From Mycobacterium europaeum (GTDB taxonomy: Bacteria > Actinomycetota > Actinomycetes > Mycobacteriales > Mycobacteriaceae), in NCBI RefSeq assembly GCF_002102155.1, contig NZ_LQOU01000010.1:248001-312000 (forward strand): a stretch of DNA of 64,000 nucleotides. Direction: 5' to 3'. Numbering within the stretch: position 1 is the stretch's first letter; each line of letters starts with the position of its first letter. The notes below the pieces were generated by a model, which worked only from the letters and a program-made list of their open reading frames with translations, did not search any database and was not told the DNA's origin. Below, one piece after another: positions 55,408 through 63,874 of this stretch. Both the position numbers and the translations under genes were made by a program.

Positions 55408-56229
55408 TCAGGGCAGGCCGGCGCCGGGGGTGGTCACCGTCACGGCATCCAGCCGCGAGAGGCGGGTGCCGACCAGGCGCTGAGGGTACGCCTCCGTGCT
55501 GGACAGCAGGAACAGCGTCCGGCGCTCGGGGCCGCCGAGCGCGCAGGCGATGGCCACGCGGTCACCCATGTCGATGCGGTCGGTCACGGCGCCGCCCTCG
55601 ACGATCCGCTCGAATTGGTGGGCCAGCGTCATCGACGCCCACACCGCGCCGTCCGCGTCGAGCGCGATGCCGTCGGGCGGCCCGTCCAGGCCGTCGGCGA
55701 AGGTGCGGCGGTCGGCCAGCCCACCGTCGGCGCCGATGGTGAACGCGGTCAGCCGCCGGCCGACCGACTCGGCGACGATCAGGGTCTGGCGGTCGGGCGT
55801 GATCACCATGCCGTTGGGAAAGTCGAGGTCTTCGGCGACGACGGTGGCGGTGTCGTCGCCGGGATCCAACCGGATGATCGCGCCGCCGCTACGCGCCTGG
55901 CATCCGATGTAGGCGCGGCCGGCGTCGTCGATGACCATGTCGCCGAGGTCCGCCGGCGCCAGGCCGCCGAGATCGGCGATGGTGTCGACGGTTTCACCGT
56001 CGTAACGCAGCACGGTGCGGTCTTCGGCCGAGACGATCAACAGCGATCCGTCGGGGCGGAAACCCAGGCCTGACGGGGAGTGCCCGGGCAGCGGCAACGT
56101 GGTCAGGGACCCGCCCATGGTGGAGGTGTGTACCGCCTCGCCCAGCACGTCGGAGAACCACAGCAGGCCCTCGAACCAGCGTGGCCCCTCGCCGAAGCAG
56201 AAGCCGTTGGCCAGCGGCTCGGGAATCAT
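55408..56229 (-). CDS. SMP-30/gluconolactonase-like lactonase
   Basis: 273 aa six-bladed propeller. Metal-binding signatures are GFCFGEGPRWFEGLLWFSDVLG (Glu near 14), LDFPNGMVITPDRQTLIVAES (Asn near 132) and DGPPDGIALDADGAVWASM (Asp near 184). Such enzymes open lactones, including steroid-derived or sugar lactones. It is the first gene of its operon and diverges from a thioesterase, with two copies of a 30-base element in the gap. Confidence 0.92.
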   Translation of the reverse strand: MIPEPLANGFCFGEGPRWFEGLLWFSDVLGEAVHTSTMGGSLTTLPLPGHSPSGLGFRPDGSLLIVSAEDRTVLRYDGETVDTIADLGGLAPADLGDMVIDDAGRAYIGCQARSGGAIIRLDPGDDTATVVAEDLDFPNGMVITPDRQTLIVAESVGRRLTAFTIGADGGLADRRTFADGLDGPPDGIALDADGAVWASMTLAHQFERIVEGGAVTDRIDMGDRVAIACALGGPERRTLFLLSSTEAYPQRLVGTRLSRLDAVTVTTPGAGLP

Positions 56230-56257
56230 GCGCCGATGCCTTCCACCCCAGCTCCCG

Positions 56258-56287
56258 CTTTACAAAACACCGCCAAAGTGTCAGGCA
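56258..56287. promoter_or_regulatory. CTTTACAAA element, copy 1
   Basis: CTTTACAAA, nine bases, AAGTGTCA, then GGCA. It lies 29 bp before the SMP-30 start. Two other copies with the same spacing are in the window. A regulator-binding role is inferred. Confidence 0.65.
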
Positions 56288-56340
56288 CCGCGGGTGCCGG
56301 TGTCAATCGCGCCACCGGCGGACCGGTGTTGTTAGCCAAG

Positions 56341-56370
56341 CTTTACAAATCCTACGCCAAGTGTCACGCT
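56341..56370. promoter_or_regulatory. CTTTACAAA element, copy 2
   Basis: CTTTACAAA, nine bases, AAGTGTCA, then CGCT. It lies 83 bp from copy 1 in the same direction and 43 bp before the thioesterase start at 56413. Confidence 0.65.
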
Positions 56371-56412
56371 GAGCCGAGAGCTGCTGGCGCGAGAGGCGGA
56401 GCGAAATTGACC

Positions 56413-57297
56413 ATGGCTTCCGAGGAATCTGAGCAGACCGAGTGGACGGTGCAGGGCCTGCTTGATCTGTTCGACGTGCGGCCCGACGGGCAAGACCGGT
56501 ACACCGGGGACACCGGGATCGCCGTCGGCGACGAACGGCAGGTAGTGGAGGGCACGCAGGTGCTCGCCCAGGCGATTGTCGCGGTGGCCAAACGATTCCC
56601 GGACAAGTCGGTGCGCTCGGCGCACGCGGTCTTCTCCCGCGCCGTCACCGTCGGCCCGCCGATCGAACTCGTCCTCGACGTCGTCGCGGAGGGCCGGTCC
56701 ACCGCCACCGCCGTCGTCGCCGTGCACCAGAACGGTCGGCGCTGCCTGAGCATCACGGTGCTGGCCGACGTGCCGACCGGCGACGTCATCCGCCACCACC
56801 TGCCGCGCCCGGCCGTGGCCCCGCCCGCCGACGCCATCCACTCGCCGATGCCGATGGTCGGCCGGGAGCTTCGCCTGGTCGACGTCGTCGACGTCAACAG
56901 CCCCGACGAGGTCGGGCCGCCGGAGCTGTACGCGTGGCTGCACTACGACCCGATCCCGGAACGGGACGACCTGGCCAAGGCGCTGCTGGCGTACTTCACC
57001 GGGCATCTGGGGATCTCCACCACCATGCGCGCGCATCCGGGCATCGGCACCGCACAGGCGCACCTGACCGTGTCGACCGCACCCATGAGCATCTCCGTGG
57101 CGTTCCACGAACCGGTGCGCTGGGCCGGGTGGCTGCTCTATACCCACGAGAGCACCCAGGTCGGCGCGGGAATGTCCTACGTGCGCGGCACGGTGCACTC
57201 CGAGGAGGGCGAGCTGCTGTGCTCGTTCGCCCAGGAGGCGCTGATCCGGCCGCTGCGCACCACCGACACGGCCATCGATTCGCGCGCACGGTTCTAG
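56413..57297 (+). CDS. Acyl-CoA thioesterase (TesB-like)
   Basis: 294 aa with two hot-dog domains. LLDLFDVRPDGQDRYTGDTGIAVGDERQVVEGTQVLAQAIVAVAKRF and SAHAVFSRAVTVGPPIEL make the first; SISVAFHEPVRWAGWLLYTHESTQVGAGMSYVRGTVHSEEGELLCSFAQEALIRP the second, with the Asp/Thr/Gln-type active residues of TesB. It hydrolyses acyl-CoA. The ATG at 56413 is preceded by GAGCGAAAT, a weak ribosome site. The LLM gene begins 15 bp after it. Confidence 0.9.
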   Translation: MASEESEQTEWTVQGLLDLFDVRPDGQDRYTGDTGIAVGDERQVVEGTQVLAQAIVAVAKRFPDKSVRSAHAVFSRAVTVGPPIELVLDVVAEGRSTATAVVAVHQNGRRCLSITVLADVPTGDVIRHHLPRPAVAPPADAIHSPMPMVGRELRLVDVVDVNSPDEVGPPELYAWLHYDPIPERDDLAKALLAYFTGHLGISTTMRAHPGIGTAQAHLTVSTAPMSISVAFHEPVRWAGWLLYTHESTQVGAGMSYVRGTVHSEEGELLCSFAQEALIRPLRTTDTAIDSRARF

Positions 57298-57312
57298 CGG
57301 CTGGTCGCCTTC

Positions 57313-58233
57313 ATGCGCTTCACCATCACCCACCCGATGCACAGCCACCCGTACAACACCGAGCTGGTGAGCGGGGACGGCATCGGGAAGGTGGCCGCGG
57401 CCACCGAGGCGGCCGGCATCCACGGGTTCGGCTTCACCGATCACCCCGCGCCGTCGCAGCGGTGGCTGGAGGCCGGCGGCCATGACGCGTTGGACCCCTT
57501 CGTCGCACTGGGTTTCGCGGCGGCGACGACGAGCACGCTGCGGCTGATCCCCAACATCGTGGTGCTGCCGTACCGAAACCCGTTCGTGGTGGCCAAATCC
57601 GGCGCCACGCTGGACCTGCTGTCCGGCGGCCGGTTCACGCTGGCGGTGGGCGTGGGCTACCTCAAACGGGAGTTCGCCGCGCTGGGGGTCAGCTACGACG
57701 AACGGGCCGAGCTGTTCGAGGAAGCCCTGCAGGTGATCCGGGCGGTGTGGACCGGCGACGACATCACCTACGAGGGAAGGCATTTCAGCGCGCGGGGGAT
57801 CACCGCGCACCCCCGCCCGCTGAGCGACCCGCATCCGCCGATCTGGATCGGCGGCAACACGTCCTCGGCGCGCCAACGGGTGGCGCAATACGGTGACGGC
57901 TGGTGTCCGTTTCCCGCCCCGCCGCAGCTGGCGCAGACGGCCGGCACGGCGGTGATCGACTCGGTGTCGCGCCTCACCGAGGGCATCGACGATCTGCGGC
58001 GCCGATGCGACGCCGCGGGACGGGACTGGTCGGCGATCGACGTCACCTTCACCAACTTCGAGGGCGGCAGCCCCGCCGACGACGAATTCAACGCCGACGC
58101 CTACTTCGACGGTCTGGAGAAGCTGGCGAAGGTGGGCGTGACATGGGTGAGCGTTCACCTCCCCGGCGACAGCATGGCGCACGCGCTGGAGACACTCGAC
58201 CGGTTCCGGACCCTCGTGATCGACGCGGCCTGA
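57313..58233 (+). CDS. LLM class F420-dependent oxidoreductase
   Basis: 306 aa TIM barrel. HGFGFTDHPAPSQRWLEAGGHDALDPFVALGFAAATTSTLRLIPNIVVLPYRNPFVVAKSGATLDLLSGGRFTLAVGVGYLKREFAALG is a continuous LLM signature, ending with PPIWIGGNTSSARQRVAQYGDGWCPF. Likely an F420 enzyme on a catabolic intermediate. Its TGA shares bases with the ATG of the acyl-CoA dehydrogenase. Confidence 0.93.
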   Translation: MRFTITHPMHSHPYNTELVSGDGIGKVAAATEAAGIHGFGFTDHPAPSQRWLEAGGHDALDPFVALGFAAATTSTLRLIPNIVVLPYRNPFVVAKSGATLDLLSGGRFTLAVGVGYLKREFAALGVSYDERAELFEEALQVIRAVWTGDDITYEGRHFSARGITAHPRPLSDPHPPIWIGGNTSSARQRVAQYGDGWCPFPAPPQLAQTAGTAVIDSVSRLTEGIDDLRRRCDAAGRDWSAIDVTFTNFEGGSPADDEFNADAYFDGLEKLAKVGVTWVSVHLPGDSMAHALETLDRFRTLVIDAA

Positions 58234-59408
58234 TGGACTTCTCCCACGTCGACCTCTCGCCCGAGGACCAAGCGTTCCGCGACGAGACGCGGGCGTTCAT
58301 CGCCAAGCATGTCACCGATGAAGTGTTGCACCGGCAGCTGCAGTTCGGTGAAAACTTCGACGAGGGCGTGCATTTGGCGCTGGGCGAGGCCGGCTACCTG
58401 GCATCGGACTGGAAGCTGGAGTCAGAGGGCGGGTTCAGCCCGGTGCGGCGCCGCATCTTTCAACTCGAGATTGCCCGGGCCCACACCCCCTGGTATCACT
58501 GGGGCACCACGTCCGTCGTCGCCCGCCTGGTGCGCCAATTCGGTGCGCCGGAGCTCGCCGACCGCGTCCTGCCGGGCGTGCTCTCCGGCGAGATCCGGCT
58601 GTGCCTGGGCTACACCGAGCCCGAGGGCGGGTCGGACGTCGCGACCTGCAAGACCCGTGCCGTCCGGGACGGCGATGCGTGGATCATCAATGGCTCCAAG
58701 ATGTTCACGTCCAACGCGCAGAACGCCCGCTACGTCTTCCTGCTCACCAACACCGATCCGCGGGGCCCGAAACACCGGAACCTGACCATGTTCCTGGTGC
58801 CACTGGACTCGCCGGGCATCGAGATTCAAGGCATCCGCACCCTGGACGGCGACCGCACCAACATCGTCTACTACAGCGACGTCCGGGTCGACGACCTGTA
58901 CCGCATCGGCGAGGTCAACGGTGGCTGGACCGTGATGCGCGCGGCGCTGGACTCCGAGCACGGCGTCGTGGAAGCGGAAGACCATGGCCTGCAATACATT
59001 GCCGCGATGGCCGCACACGGCGACCTGATGGCCGAAGTGGTCGACGCCGTCGCGGCCGCCGTCGCTCGACCGGGGCCGGACGGGCGGCGGCCGATCGACG
59101 ACGATTCGGTGAAATATCGGCTCGGGCGCGCCGTCGCGCGGATGGAGGCGGCGCTGTCCACGCCCGGGATGTTCGGCCGGGTCGCGGTCGCGCAGACGAT
59201 GCGTGACGTCACCCCGGACCTGATGGACATGCTGGGGAGCGCGTCGGCGTTGCCCACCGAAACTCCCGGCTCCGCGACCGACGGTGCGGCGGAACACCTT
59301 TACCGGCTGGCGCTGCCGCTGGGCATCTACGGCGGCACGCTGGAAGTGTTCCGCAACATGATCGCCCAGCACGGGCTCAAGCTGGGCCGCCCCAGCTACG
59401 GTGGCTGA
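58233..59408 (+). CDS. Acyl-CoA dehydrogenase
   Basis: 391 aa. Flavin-binding LCLGYTEPEGGSDVATCKT near 128, IINGSKMFTSNAQNARYVFLLTNTDP near 150, and the C-terminal LPLGIYGGTLEVFRNMIAQHGLKLGRPS. The catalytic-loop Glu (as in YEGT) is Gly here, as in many actinobacterial FadE subunits that work as heterotetramers, so it may need a partner. The ATG overlaps the LLM stop. Confidence 0.9.
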   Translation: MDFSHVDLSPEDQAFRDETRAFIAKHVTDEVLHRQLQFGENFDEGVHLALGEAGYLASDWKLESEGGFSPVRRRIFQLEIARAHTPWYHWGTTSVVARLVRQFGAPELADRVLPGVLSGEIRLCLGYTEPEGGSDVATCKTRAVRDGDAWIINGSKMFTSNAQNARYVFLLTNTDPRGPKHRNLTMFLVPLDSPGIEIQGIRTLDGDRTNIVYYSDVRVDDLYRIGEVNGGWTVMRAALDSEHGVVEAEDHGLQYIAAMAAHGDLMAEVVDAVAAAVARPGPDGRRPIDDDSVKYRLGRAVARMEAALSTPGMFGRVAVAQTMRDVTPDLMDMLGSASALPTETPGSATDGAAEHLYRLALPLGIYGGTLEVFRNMIAQHGLKLGRPSYGG

Positions 59409-59595
59409 CTCCGGCCCCCCCACCACCGGCTTCCGCGATACGTTCTCACCGAGTACCGGTCGCAGAGAGGTGGGCCCGGCAGGGGGTCTCGTGGCCCTGG
59501 GTTCGTTCATCACCACGCTGCTGGGCGGTTAGACCCTGGCGTGGACCCTGGGCGGGGTGCTGTTCATGCTGGCGATCGTCGGGCCGGCGAGCTAG
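59401..59595 (+). pseudogene. Small membrane-type ORF interrupted by an in-frame amber codon
   Basis: Frame from GTG 59401 to TAG 59593-59595 with one internal TAG at 59530-59532. The first part ends LVALGSFITTLLGG; the frame resumes TLAWTLGGVLFMLAIVGPAS. Both halves are hydrophobic and together resemble a two-helix membrane protein. The final CTAG is shared with the stop of the convergent DUF427 gene, the usual tight convergence seen here for true genes. The GTG overlaps the acyl-CoA dehydrogenase stop. Likely a recently lost gene, or a readthrough case. Confidence 0.45.
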
Positions 59596-60278
59596 GTGAG
59601 GCCGCTCGCCGGCAGCTCGGCGTCGACGTCGGCCCGGGCGGGGTCGAAACTGAAAAACCCTTTGATGGGCAGGCTTTCCGGCGGAGGGTCGGGATAGCTC
59701 CACGCGACGTCCTCGACGACGTGACCGTCCACGACGGCGGACCAGTACGTCGCGAAACCCTTGTAATTGCAGTAGCTCGACGTGTCCGAACGGCGCAGCA
59801 GGTCGGTGTGCACGCACGCTGGATCGACGTAAAGCCTTGGCTCCAGCGATGTTTCGAACAGGATCACGGTGTCGTCGGTGTCCACCAGAACGGCGCTGGC
59901 CACCGAGACCCGCAGGCGGCGCCTGGTGGGGCGGCAGTCGACGCGATGGTAGGGGTTGGGCGGGTAGTGCACGAGTTCGCGGCCCTCTTCCAGCCAGCTG
60001 TCGACGGCGTCCCAGGGCACGTGCACGAAGCCCGGGGCCTCCGGCTCGGCCTCGGCGGGCAGGTCGCCGACCTCGCCCGCCGGGAAGGCATAGCTCAGCG
60101 GCCGGCCCCGACGGTGCACCAGCAGCGCCCCTTCGGTGTCGATCACCCGGCGCCCGTCCTTGATGGCCTGGATGCGGCGGGGGTACGGCTCGATGAAGAC
60201 GACGTCGGCGGGCAGCGGGGGCGAAAACCACCCGGCCGGATCACTGCTCAGCGGACCGCGTCCGGCTACCAGGCTCAT
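59592..60278 (-). CDS. Protein with two tandem DUF427 domains
   Basis: 228 aa. First DUF427 copy: FIEPYPRRIQAIKDGRRVIDTEGALLVHRRGRPLSYAFP. Second: RRRLRVSVASAVLVDTDDTVILFETSLEPRLYVDPACVHTDLLRRSDTSSYCNYKGFATYWS, then DVAWSYPDPPPESLPIKGFFSFDP. The first copy lacks the TDTSSYCPYKG-type core that the second keeps. Function unknown. A single-domain relative lies at 32.2 kb. Confidence 0.9.
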   Translation of the reverse strand: MSLVAGRGPLSSDPAGWFSPPLPADVVFIEPYPRRIQAIKDGRRVIDTEGALLVHRRGRPLSYAFPAGEVGDLPAEAEPEAPGFVHVPWDAVDSWLEEGRELVHYPPNPYHRVDCRPTRRRLRVSVASAVLVDTDDTVILFETSLEPRLYVDPACVHTDLLRRSDTSSYCNYKGFATYWSAVVDGHVVEDVAWSYPDPPPESLPIKGFFSFDPARADVDAELPASGLT

Positions 60279-60336
60279 GGTGTGAGGCTAGACCCTTGTC
60301 CGCCGGGCCGGTTCACGCCGGACTCAGACCGCGGGC

Positions 60337-61059
60337 TCAGCCGGCAGCATCGAGCAGCGCCGCGTACTGGCGCTCGAGCATCTTGGTTGCGCCACTGTCC
60401 CAGCGCTCGGCCAACGACCGTGACAGCGGATCGGGGAAGATTTCGTCATCGTCGTTCTCCACCCCGTCGAAGATGGCGCGCGCCACCGATTGTGGGGAGG
60501 CTTTCGGTATGTCGAGGCCGCGGGTCATATCGGTGTCCACCGGCCCGGTCAGCACGGCATGGACGCGAACCCCCGGTCCCGCCAAGATGACCCGCAGCGA
60601 TTGCGTCAGGGAGAACGCCGCAGCCTTGGAGACGGAATAGGCCGGAATGATTGGCAACGGGGCCAACGCGTTCACCGAAAGATTGTTGACGATCGACCCT
60701 CCGGCTTGAGTCAACAGCGGCAGGAAGGCCCGAATCACGGCGTAGGTGCCGAGAAGATTGACAGCGAGGTGTCGCTCAAGCGCGGACGGGTCGGTCAAGT
60801 CGTCGTAATCCGCAAGGCCGGCGTTGTTGACGAGGATGTCGAGAGCATCGACCTGCTCAGCCGCGGCCCGACGATGCGCGGCGCTGGTGATGTCCAGGTT
60901 CAACGGCGTCACACGCGGATCGTCGTTGTCCGGCAATGGTTTCCGGGTGCCCACATACACCCGGCGGGCGCCTCTGTCCAAGGCGTCCGCAACCAGCGCC
61001 CGCCCGATGCCGCGATTGCCGCCGGTGATGAGAACCGCTTTGCCTGAGATTGTCGCCAC
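60337..61059 (-). CDS. Short-chain dehydrogenase/reductase
   Basis: 240 aa. VLITGGNRGIGRALVADAL is the cofactor loop; VYVGTRKPLPDNDD the second strand with Arg-Lys favouring NADP; ILVNNAG; the catalytic SIVNNLSVNALAPLPIIPAYSVSKAAAFSLTQSLR includes YSVSK. The GTG at 61057-61059 is nine bases from AAGGGAG, whereas the ATG at 61068 directly abuts it, so the GTG start is preferred. Divergent from the CoA transferase. Confidence 0.88.
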   Translation of the reverse strand: MATISGKAVLITGGNRGIGRALVADALDRGARRVYVGTRKPLPDNDDPRVTPLNLDITSAAHRRAAAEQVDALDILVNNAGLADYDDLTDPSALERHLAVNLLGTYAVIRAFLPLLTQAGGSIVNNLSVNALAPLPIIPAYSVSKAAAFSLTQSLRVILAGPGVRVHAVLTGPVDTDMTRGLDIPKASPQSVARAIFDGVENDDDEIFPDPLSRSLAERWDSGATKMLERQYAALLDAAG

Positions 61060-61273
61060 GACGACCATCTCCCTTCTCGTTCCGTGTTACCCGGCAGGCC
61101 CATTCCCGAGGGTCTACCGCGGCGAGCCGTCGAGGCCCGCAGGTATTCCGATGCACCGGAGCGCGTGAAGTCATCGGTGCGCAGCTCAGGGCTGAGCACT
61201 GACCGTATGGGCCGACCGGCGGGTCCCGTGTTCACTGCGTACGATCCGGTTGACGGAAGGCAGGGACCAACCC

Positions 61274-62443
61274 ATGGCGGGACCAATGGAGGGCGTCAAG
61301 GTCGTCGAGCTCGGGGTGTGGGTCGCCGGCCCGGCGACCGGCGGCATCCTGGCCGACTGGGGTGCCGACGTCGTCAAGATCGAACCGCCGGGCGGCGACC
61401 CGGGCCGGATGTTCGGCAAGATGCTGGGCTGCGACCTGGGGGTGAACCCGCCTTTCGAAATGGACAACCGCTCCAAGCGCAGCGTCGTGCTCGACCTCAC
61501 CGAGGAGGCCGGTCGCGACACGGCGTTCGAATTGCTCGACGGCGCGGACGTTTTCGTGACCAACGTGCGGCCGGCCGCGTTGCAGCGGCTGGGGTTCGAC
61601 TACGAAGCGGTGGCGGCCCGCAACCCGCGGCTGGTCTACGGGCTGATCACGGGCTACGGCGAGACCGGGCCCGACGCCGACCGGGCCGCCTACGACGTGG
61701 CCGCGTTCTGGTCACGGGCGGGCGTCGCGCATCTGCTCACCCGGCCCGGCGACACCCCGCCCTTCCAGCGCGGCGGCATGGGCGATCACTCCGCCGGCAT
61801 GACGCTGGCGGCCGCCGTCTGCGCGGCGCTGGTCGCCCGCGCGCGCACCGGCACCGGCCAACTGGTGAGCACCTCGCTGTACCGCCAGGGCGCCTACACC
61901 GTGAGCTTCGACCTCAACACCTACCTGCTGACCGGCCAGCCGATCGCGATCGGGCAACGCGAATCGATGGGCAACCCGTGCATGAACAACTACGCCACGG
62001 CCGACGGCCGCCGATTCTGGATCGTCGGGCTCGAAGGCGATCGGCACTGGCCCCCGCTGTGCCGCGCGGTCGGCCACCCGGAGTGGCTTTCCGACCCCCG
62101 GTTCAGCGACGCGTACTCGCGGTTCGTCAACGCGGTCGAGCTGATCGCCGAGCTGGACGCGGTCTTTGCCACCCGCACGCTCGACGAATGGGCTCAGGTC
62201 TTCGCCGCCGAGCCGGATTTCTTCTGGTCGCCGGTGAACAGCCTCGAAGACGTCGTGGCCGACGAGCAATTCCACGCCGCGGGCGGCATCGTCGACGTCC
62301 CGGACGGGCAATCCAGCGTCGCGATGGTGGCCACACCGGCCGATTTCCACGGCACCCCGTGGGCACCGCGTTCTGCCGCACCGGAACTCGGGCAGCACAC
62401 CGAGGAAGTCCTCGCCGAACTCAAGGCGCGCCGCGGCTCGTGA
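61274..62443 (+). CDS. Family III CoA transferase (CaiB/BaiF type)
   Basis: 389 aa. N-terminal VVELGVWVAGPATGGILADWGADVVKIEPPGGDPGRMFG, DLTEEAGRDTAFELL, ADVFVTNVRPAALQRLGFDYEAV and the catalytic region FQRGGMGDHSAGMTLAAAVCAALVAR with the active Asp near residue 174. It moves CoA between carboxylic acids, or acts as a racemase in close relatives. The ATG at 61274 is taken because GCAGGGA lies about seven bases upstream. Confidence 0.92.
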   Translation: MAGPMEGVKVVELGVWVAGPATGGILADWGADVVKIEPPGGDPGRMFGKMLGCDLGVNPPFEMDNRSKRSVVLDLTEEAGRDTAFELLDGADVFVTNVRPAALQRLGFDYEAVAARNPRLVYGLITGYGETGPDADRAAYDVAAFWSRAGVAHLLTRPGDTPPFQRGGMGDHSAGMTLAAAVCAALVARARTGTGQLVSTSLYRQGAYTVSFDLNTYLLTGQPIAIGQRESMGNPCMNNYATADGRRFWIVGLEGDRHWPPLCRAVGHPEWLSDPRFSDAYSRFVNAVELIAELDAVFATRTLDEWAQVFAAEPDFFWSPVNSLEDVVADEQFHAAGGIVDVPDGQSSVAMVATPADFHGTPWAPRSAAPELGQHTEEVLAELKARRGS

Positions 62444-62456
62444 CCACCGGTCGCGC

Positions 62457-62486
62457 CTTTACAAATTCCCTCACAAGTGTCACGCT
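62457..62486. promoter_or_regulatory. CTTTACAAA element, copy 3
   Basis: CTTTACAAA, nine bases, AAGTGTCA, then CGCT, in the 136-bp gap ahead of the operon that runs into the P450. Spacing equals the two copies near 56.3 kb; 16-17 core bases are identical. Confidence 0.65.
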
Positions 62487-62579
62487 GTCCGGTGTGTCGC
62501 GTGAGCGGCCCCAGCCCAGGACAAGCGTTGCGATAAACGCCGAAGCACGGATTCGGTGCGGCGGTGAGGAACGGATTGA

Positions 62580-63170
62580 ATGGTCACGTCAACGTTCGAC
62601 ATCAGGGAAGGCAGCCGGGTCGACGCCCGGGCGAGCCGTGCTGACCGGGAGTGCCTGCGATACCGGCTCGACGTCATCGCGGTCAGCGCCGCCGACGTGG
62701 TCCGATCGGCCGGAGGTTGGCTCTACGATCGGGCGATGGCCGGCTGGCAGGTGACGGTGCTGCTGCCGAGCGGCAGCGACTCCCGGTCCCTGCGGATCCT
62801 CGGTGCGCACACGGTGGACTTCGAGGAGCAATTCGCCGCGACAGGTCCCCGCCGGGCGAGCCAGAGCCTGGCGGTGAGCGCCGAGGCGTTCACCGCGGAT
62901 GTGCGCGTGCGCGACACGGTGCTCGCGTCGCTCGACGACCGGCTGACCGAAGTCGCCTTGTGGGGCCGGGCGCCCTCCGGGTGGCCCCTACGGGTGGACC
63001 GGGGGGTGGCCAGGGCGCAGTATGCGCTCAGCGCGGCCGCCCGAAGGTTCAAGGGCCATGCGCTGGCCGCGGCCGGGATCGATTGTCCCGCGGTCGATTC
63101 CACCGAGACGCTGCTCTGCGACCTGGCGACCTGCGGACGCGGTGATTCAGGGCTGGTCCGGCTCGACTGA
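62580..63170 (+). CDS. Hypothetical protein (196 aa), first gene of the P450 operon
   Basis: I do not recognise a family. It has an N-terminal segment of mixed charge, VVRSAGGWLYDRAMAGWQVTVLLPS (about residues 40-65), and SRSLRILGAHTVDFEEQF, giving an alternating strand/helix pattern. Three Cys occur in the second half, including LLCDLATCG. No signal peptide or clear membrane helix. The TGA overlaps the ATG of the next gene (TGATG). Confidence 0.72.
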   Translation: MVTSTFDIREGSRVDARASRADRECLRYRLDVIAVSAADVVRSAGGWLYDRAMAGWQVTVLLPSGSDSRSLRILGAHTVDFEEQFAATGPRRASQSLAVSAEAFTADVRVRDTVLASLDDRLTEVALWGRAPSGWPLRVDRGVARAQYALSAAARRFKGHALAAAGIDCPAVDSTETLLCDLATCGRGDSGLVRLD

Positions 63171-63874
63171 TGAAGAAGTATCACCGGCACACACTGCTCT
63201 ATCTGCACGAGACGATCTCGCTCGGCTCCGGGCGAAGCGACTGCTTCACCGAGGTCTTCACCGACACCTACCGGCCGATGATGGACGAGCTCGGTGCCCG
63301 GCTGTTCGCGATCTGGGAGAGCACGCCCTACAACGGTCACTGGCCGCAGGTGACGATCATCTGGGAGATCGACGGGTTCGCCGACTATGCGCGCATCGGG
63401 GCGGCCCAGGCCCGCGGCGGCAGTCACGAGGCCGCGTTCGGCAAGTGGTCGGCCTTTCTGGCCGACATCGGCGCCGCCGGGGAGGGCCGCATCATGTACC
63501 CGGGGCCCAGCAACAAGACCCTCGCCCAGCTGCGGGAGGCCAATTTCACTGCGCCGCTGGTGATTCAGGAGATCATGCAGACCAAGCCGGGGCGTCAGGA
63601 CGACTACATCCGCGAACTGGAGCGGCTCTACGTCCCCTGGTCGGAACGCACCGGCAAGCGCTGGCTGGGGTCCTTCACGACGACGTTTCGCTACAACGAG
63701 GTCATCCACTACTGGGCGCTGGACGGCGGCTGGCAATGCTTCGCCGACCACTACCCGTCGTGGAAGGAAAGCCCACCCGCCGAGATCGTCACCTGGATGA
63801 GTGTGGCGCCCGCCCTGCGCGACGGCTGGGAAGACTCGATCCTGCAGGCCCTACCGCCGTCGCCGCTGCAGTGA
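63170..63874 (+). CDS. NIPSNAP/dimeric alpha-beta barrel-like protein
   Basis: 234 aa. LLYLHETISLGSGRSDCFTEVFTDTYRPMMDELGARLFAIWESTPYNGHWPQVTIIWEIDGFADYARIGAAQ looks like one NIPSNAP-type ferredoxin-like repeat; VIQEIMQTKPGRQDDYIRELERLYVPWSERTGKRWLGSFTTTFRYNEVIHYWALDG is a second. Members may bind haem or help remove or alter oxidised lipid. Its TGA overlaps the GTG of the P450 by three bases, so coupled translation is likely. Confidence 0.75.
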   Translation: MKKYHRHTLLYLHETISLGSGRSDCFTEVFTDTYRPMMDELGARLFAIWESTPYNGHWPQVTIIWEIDGFADYARIGAAQARGGSHEAAFGKWSAFLADIGAAGEGRIMYPGPSNKTLAQLREANFTAPLVIQEIMQTKPGRQDDYIRELERLYVPWSERTGKRWLGSFTTTFRYNEVIHYWALDGGWQCFADHYPSWKESPPAEIVTWMSVAPALRDGWEDSILQALPPSPLQ

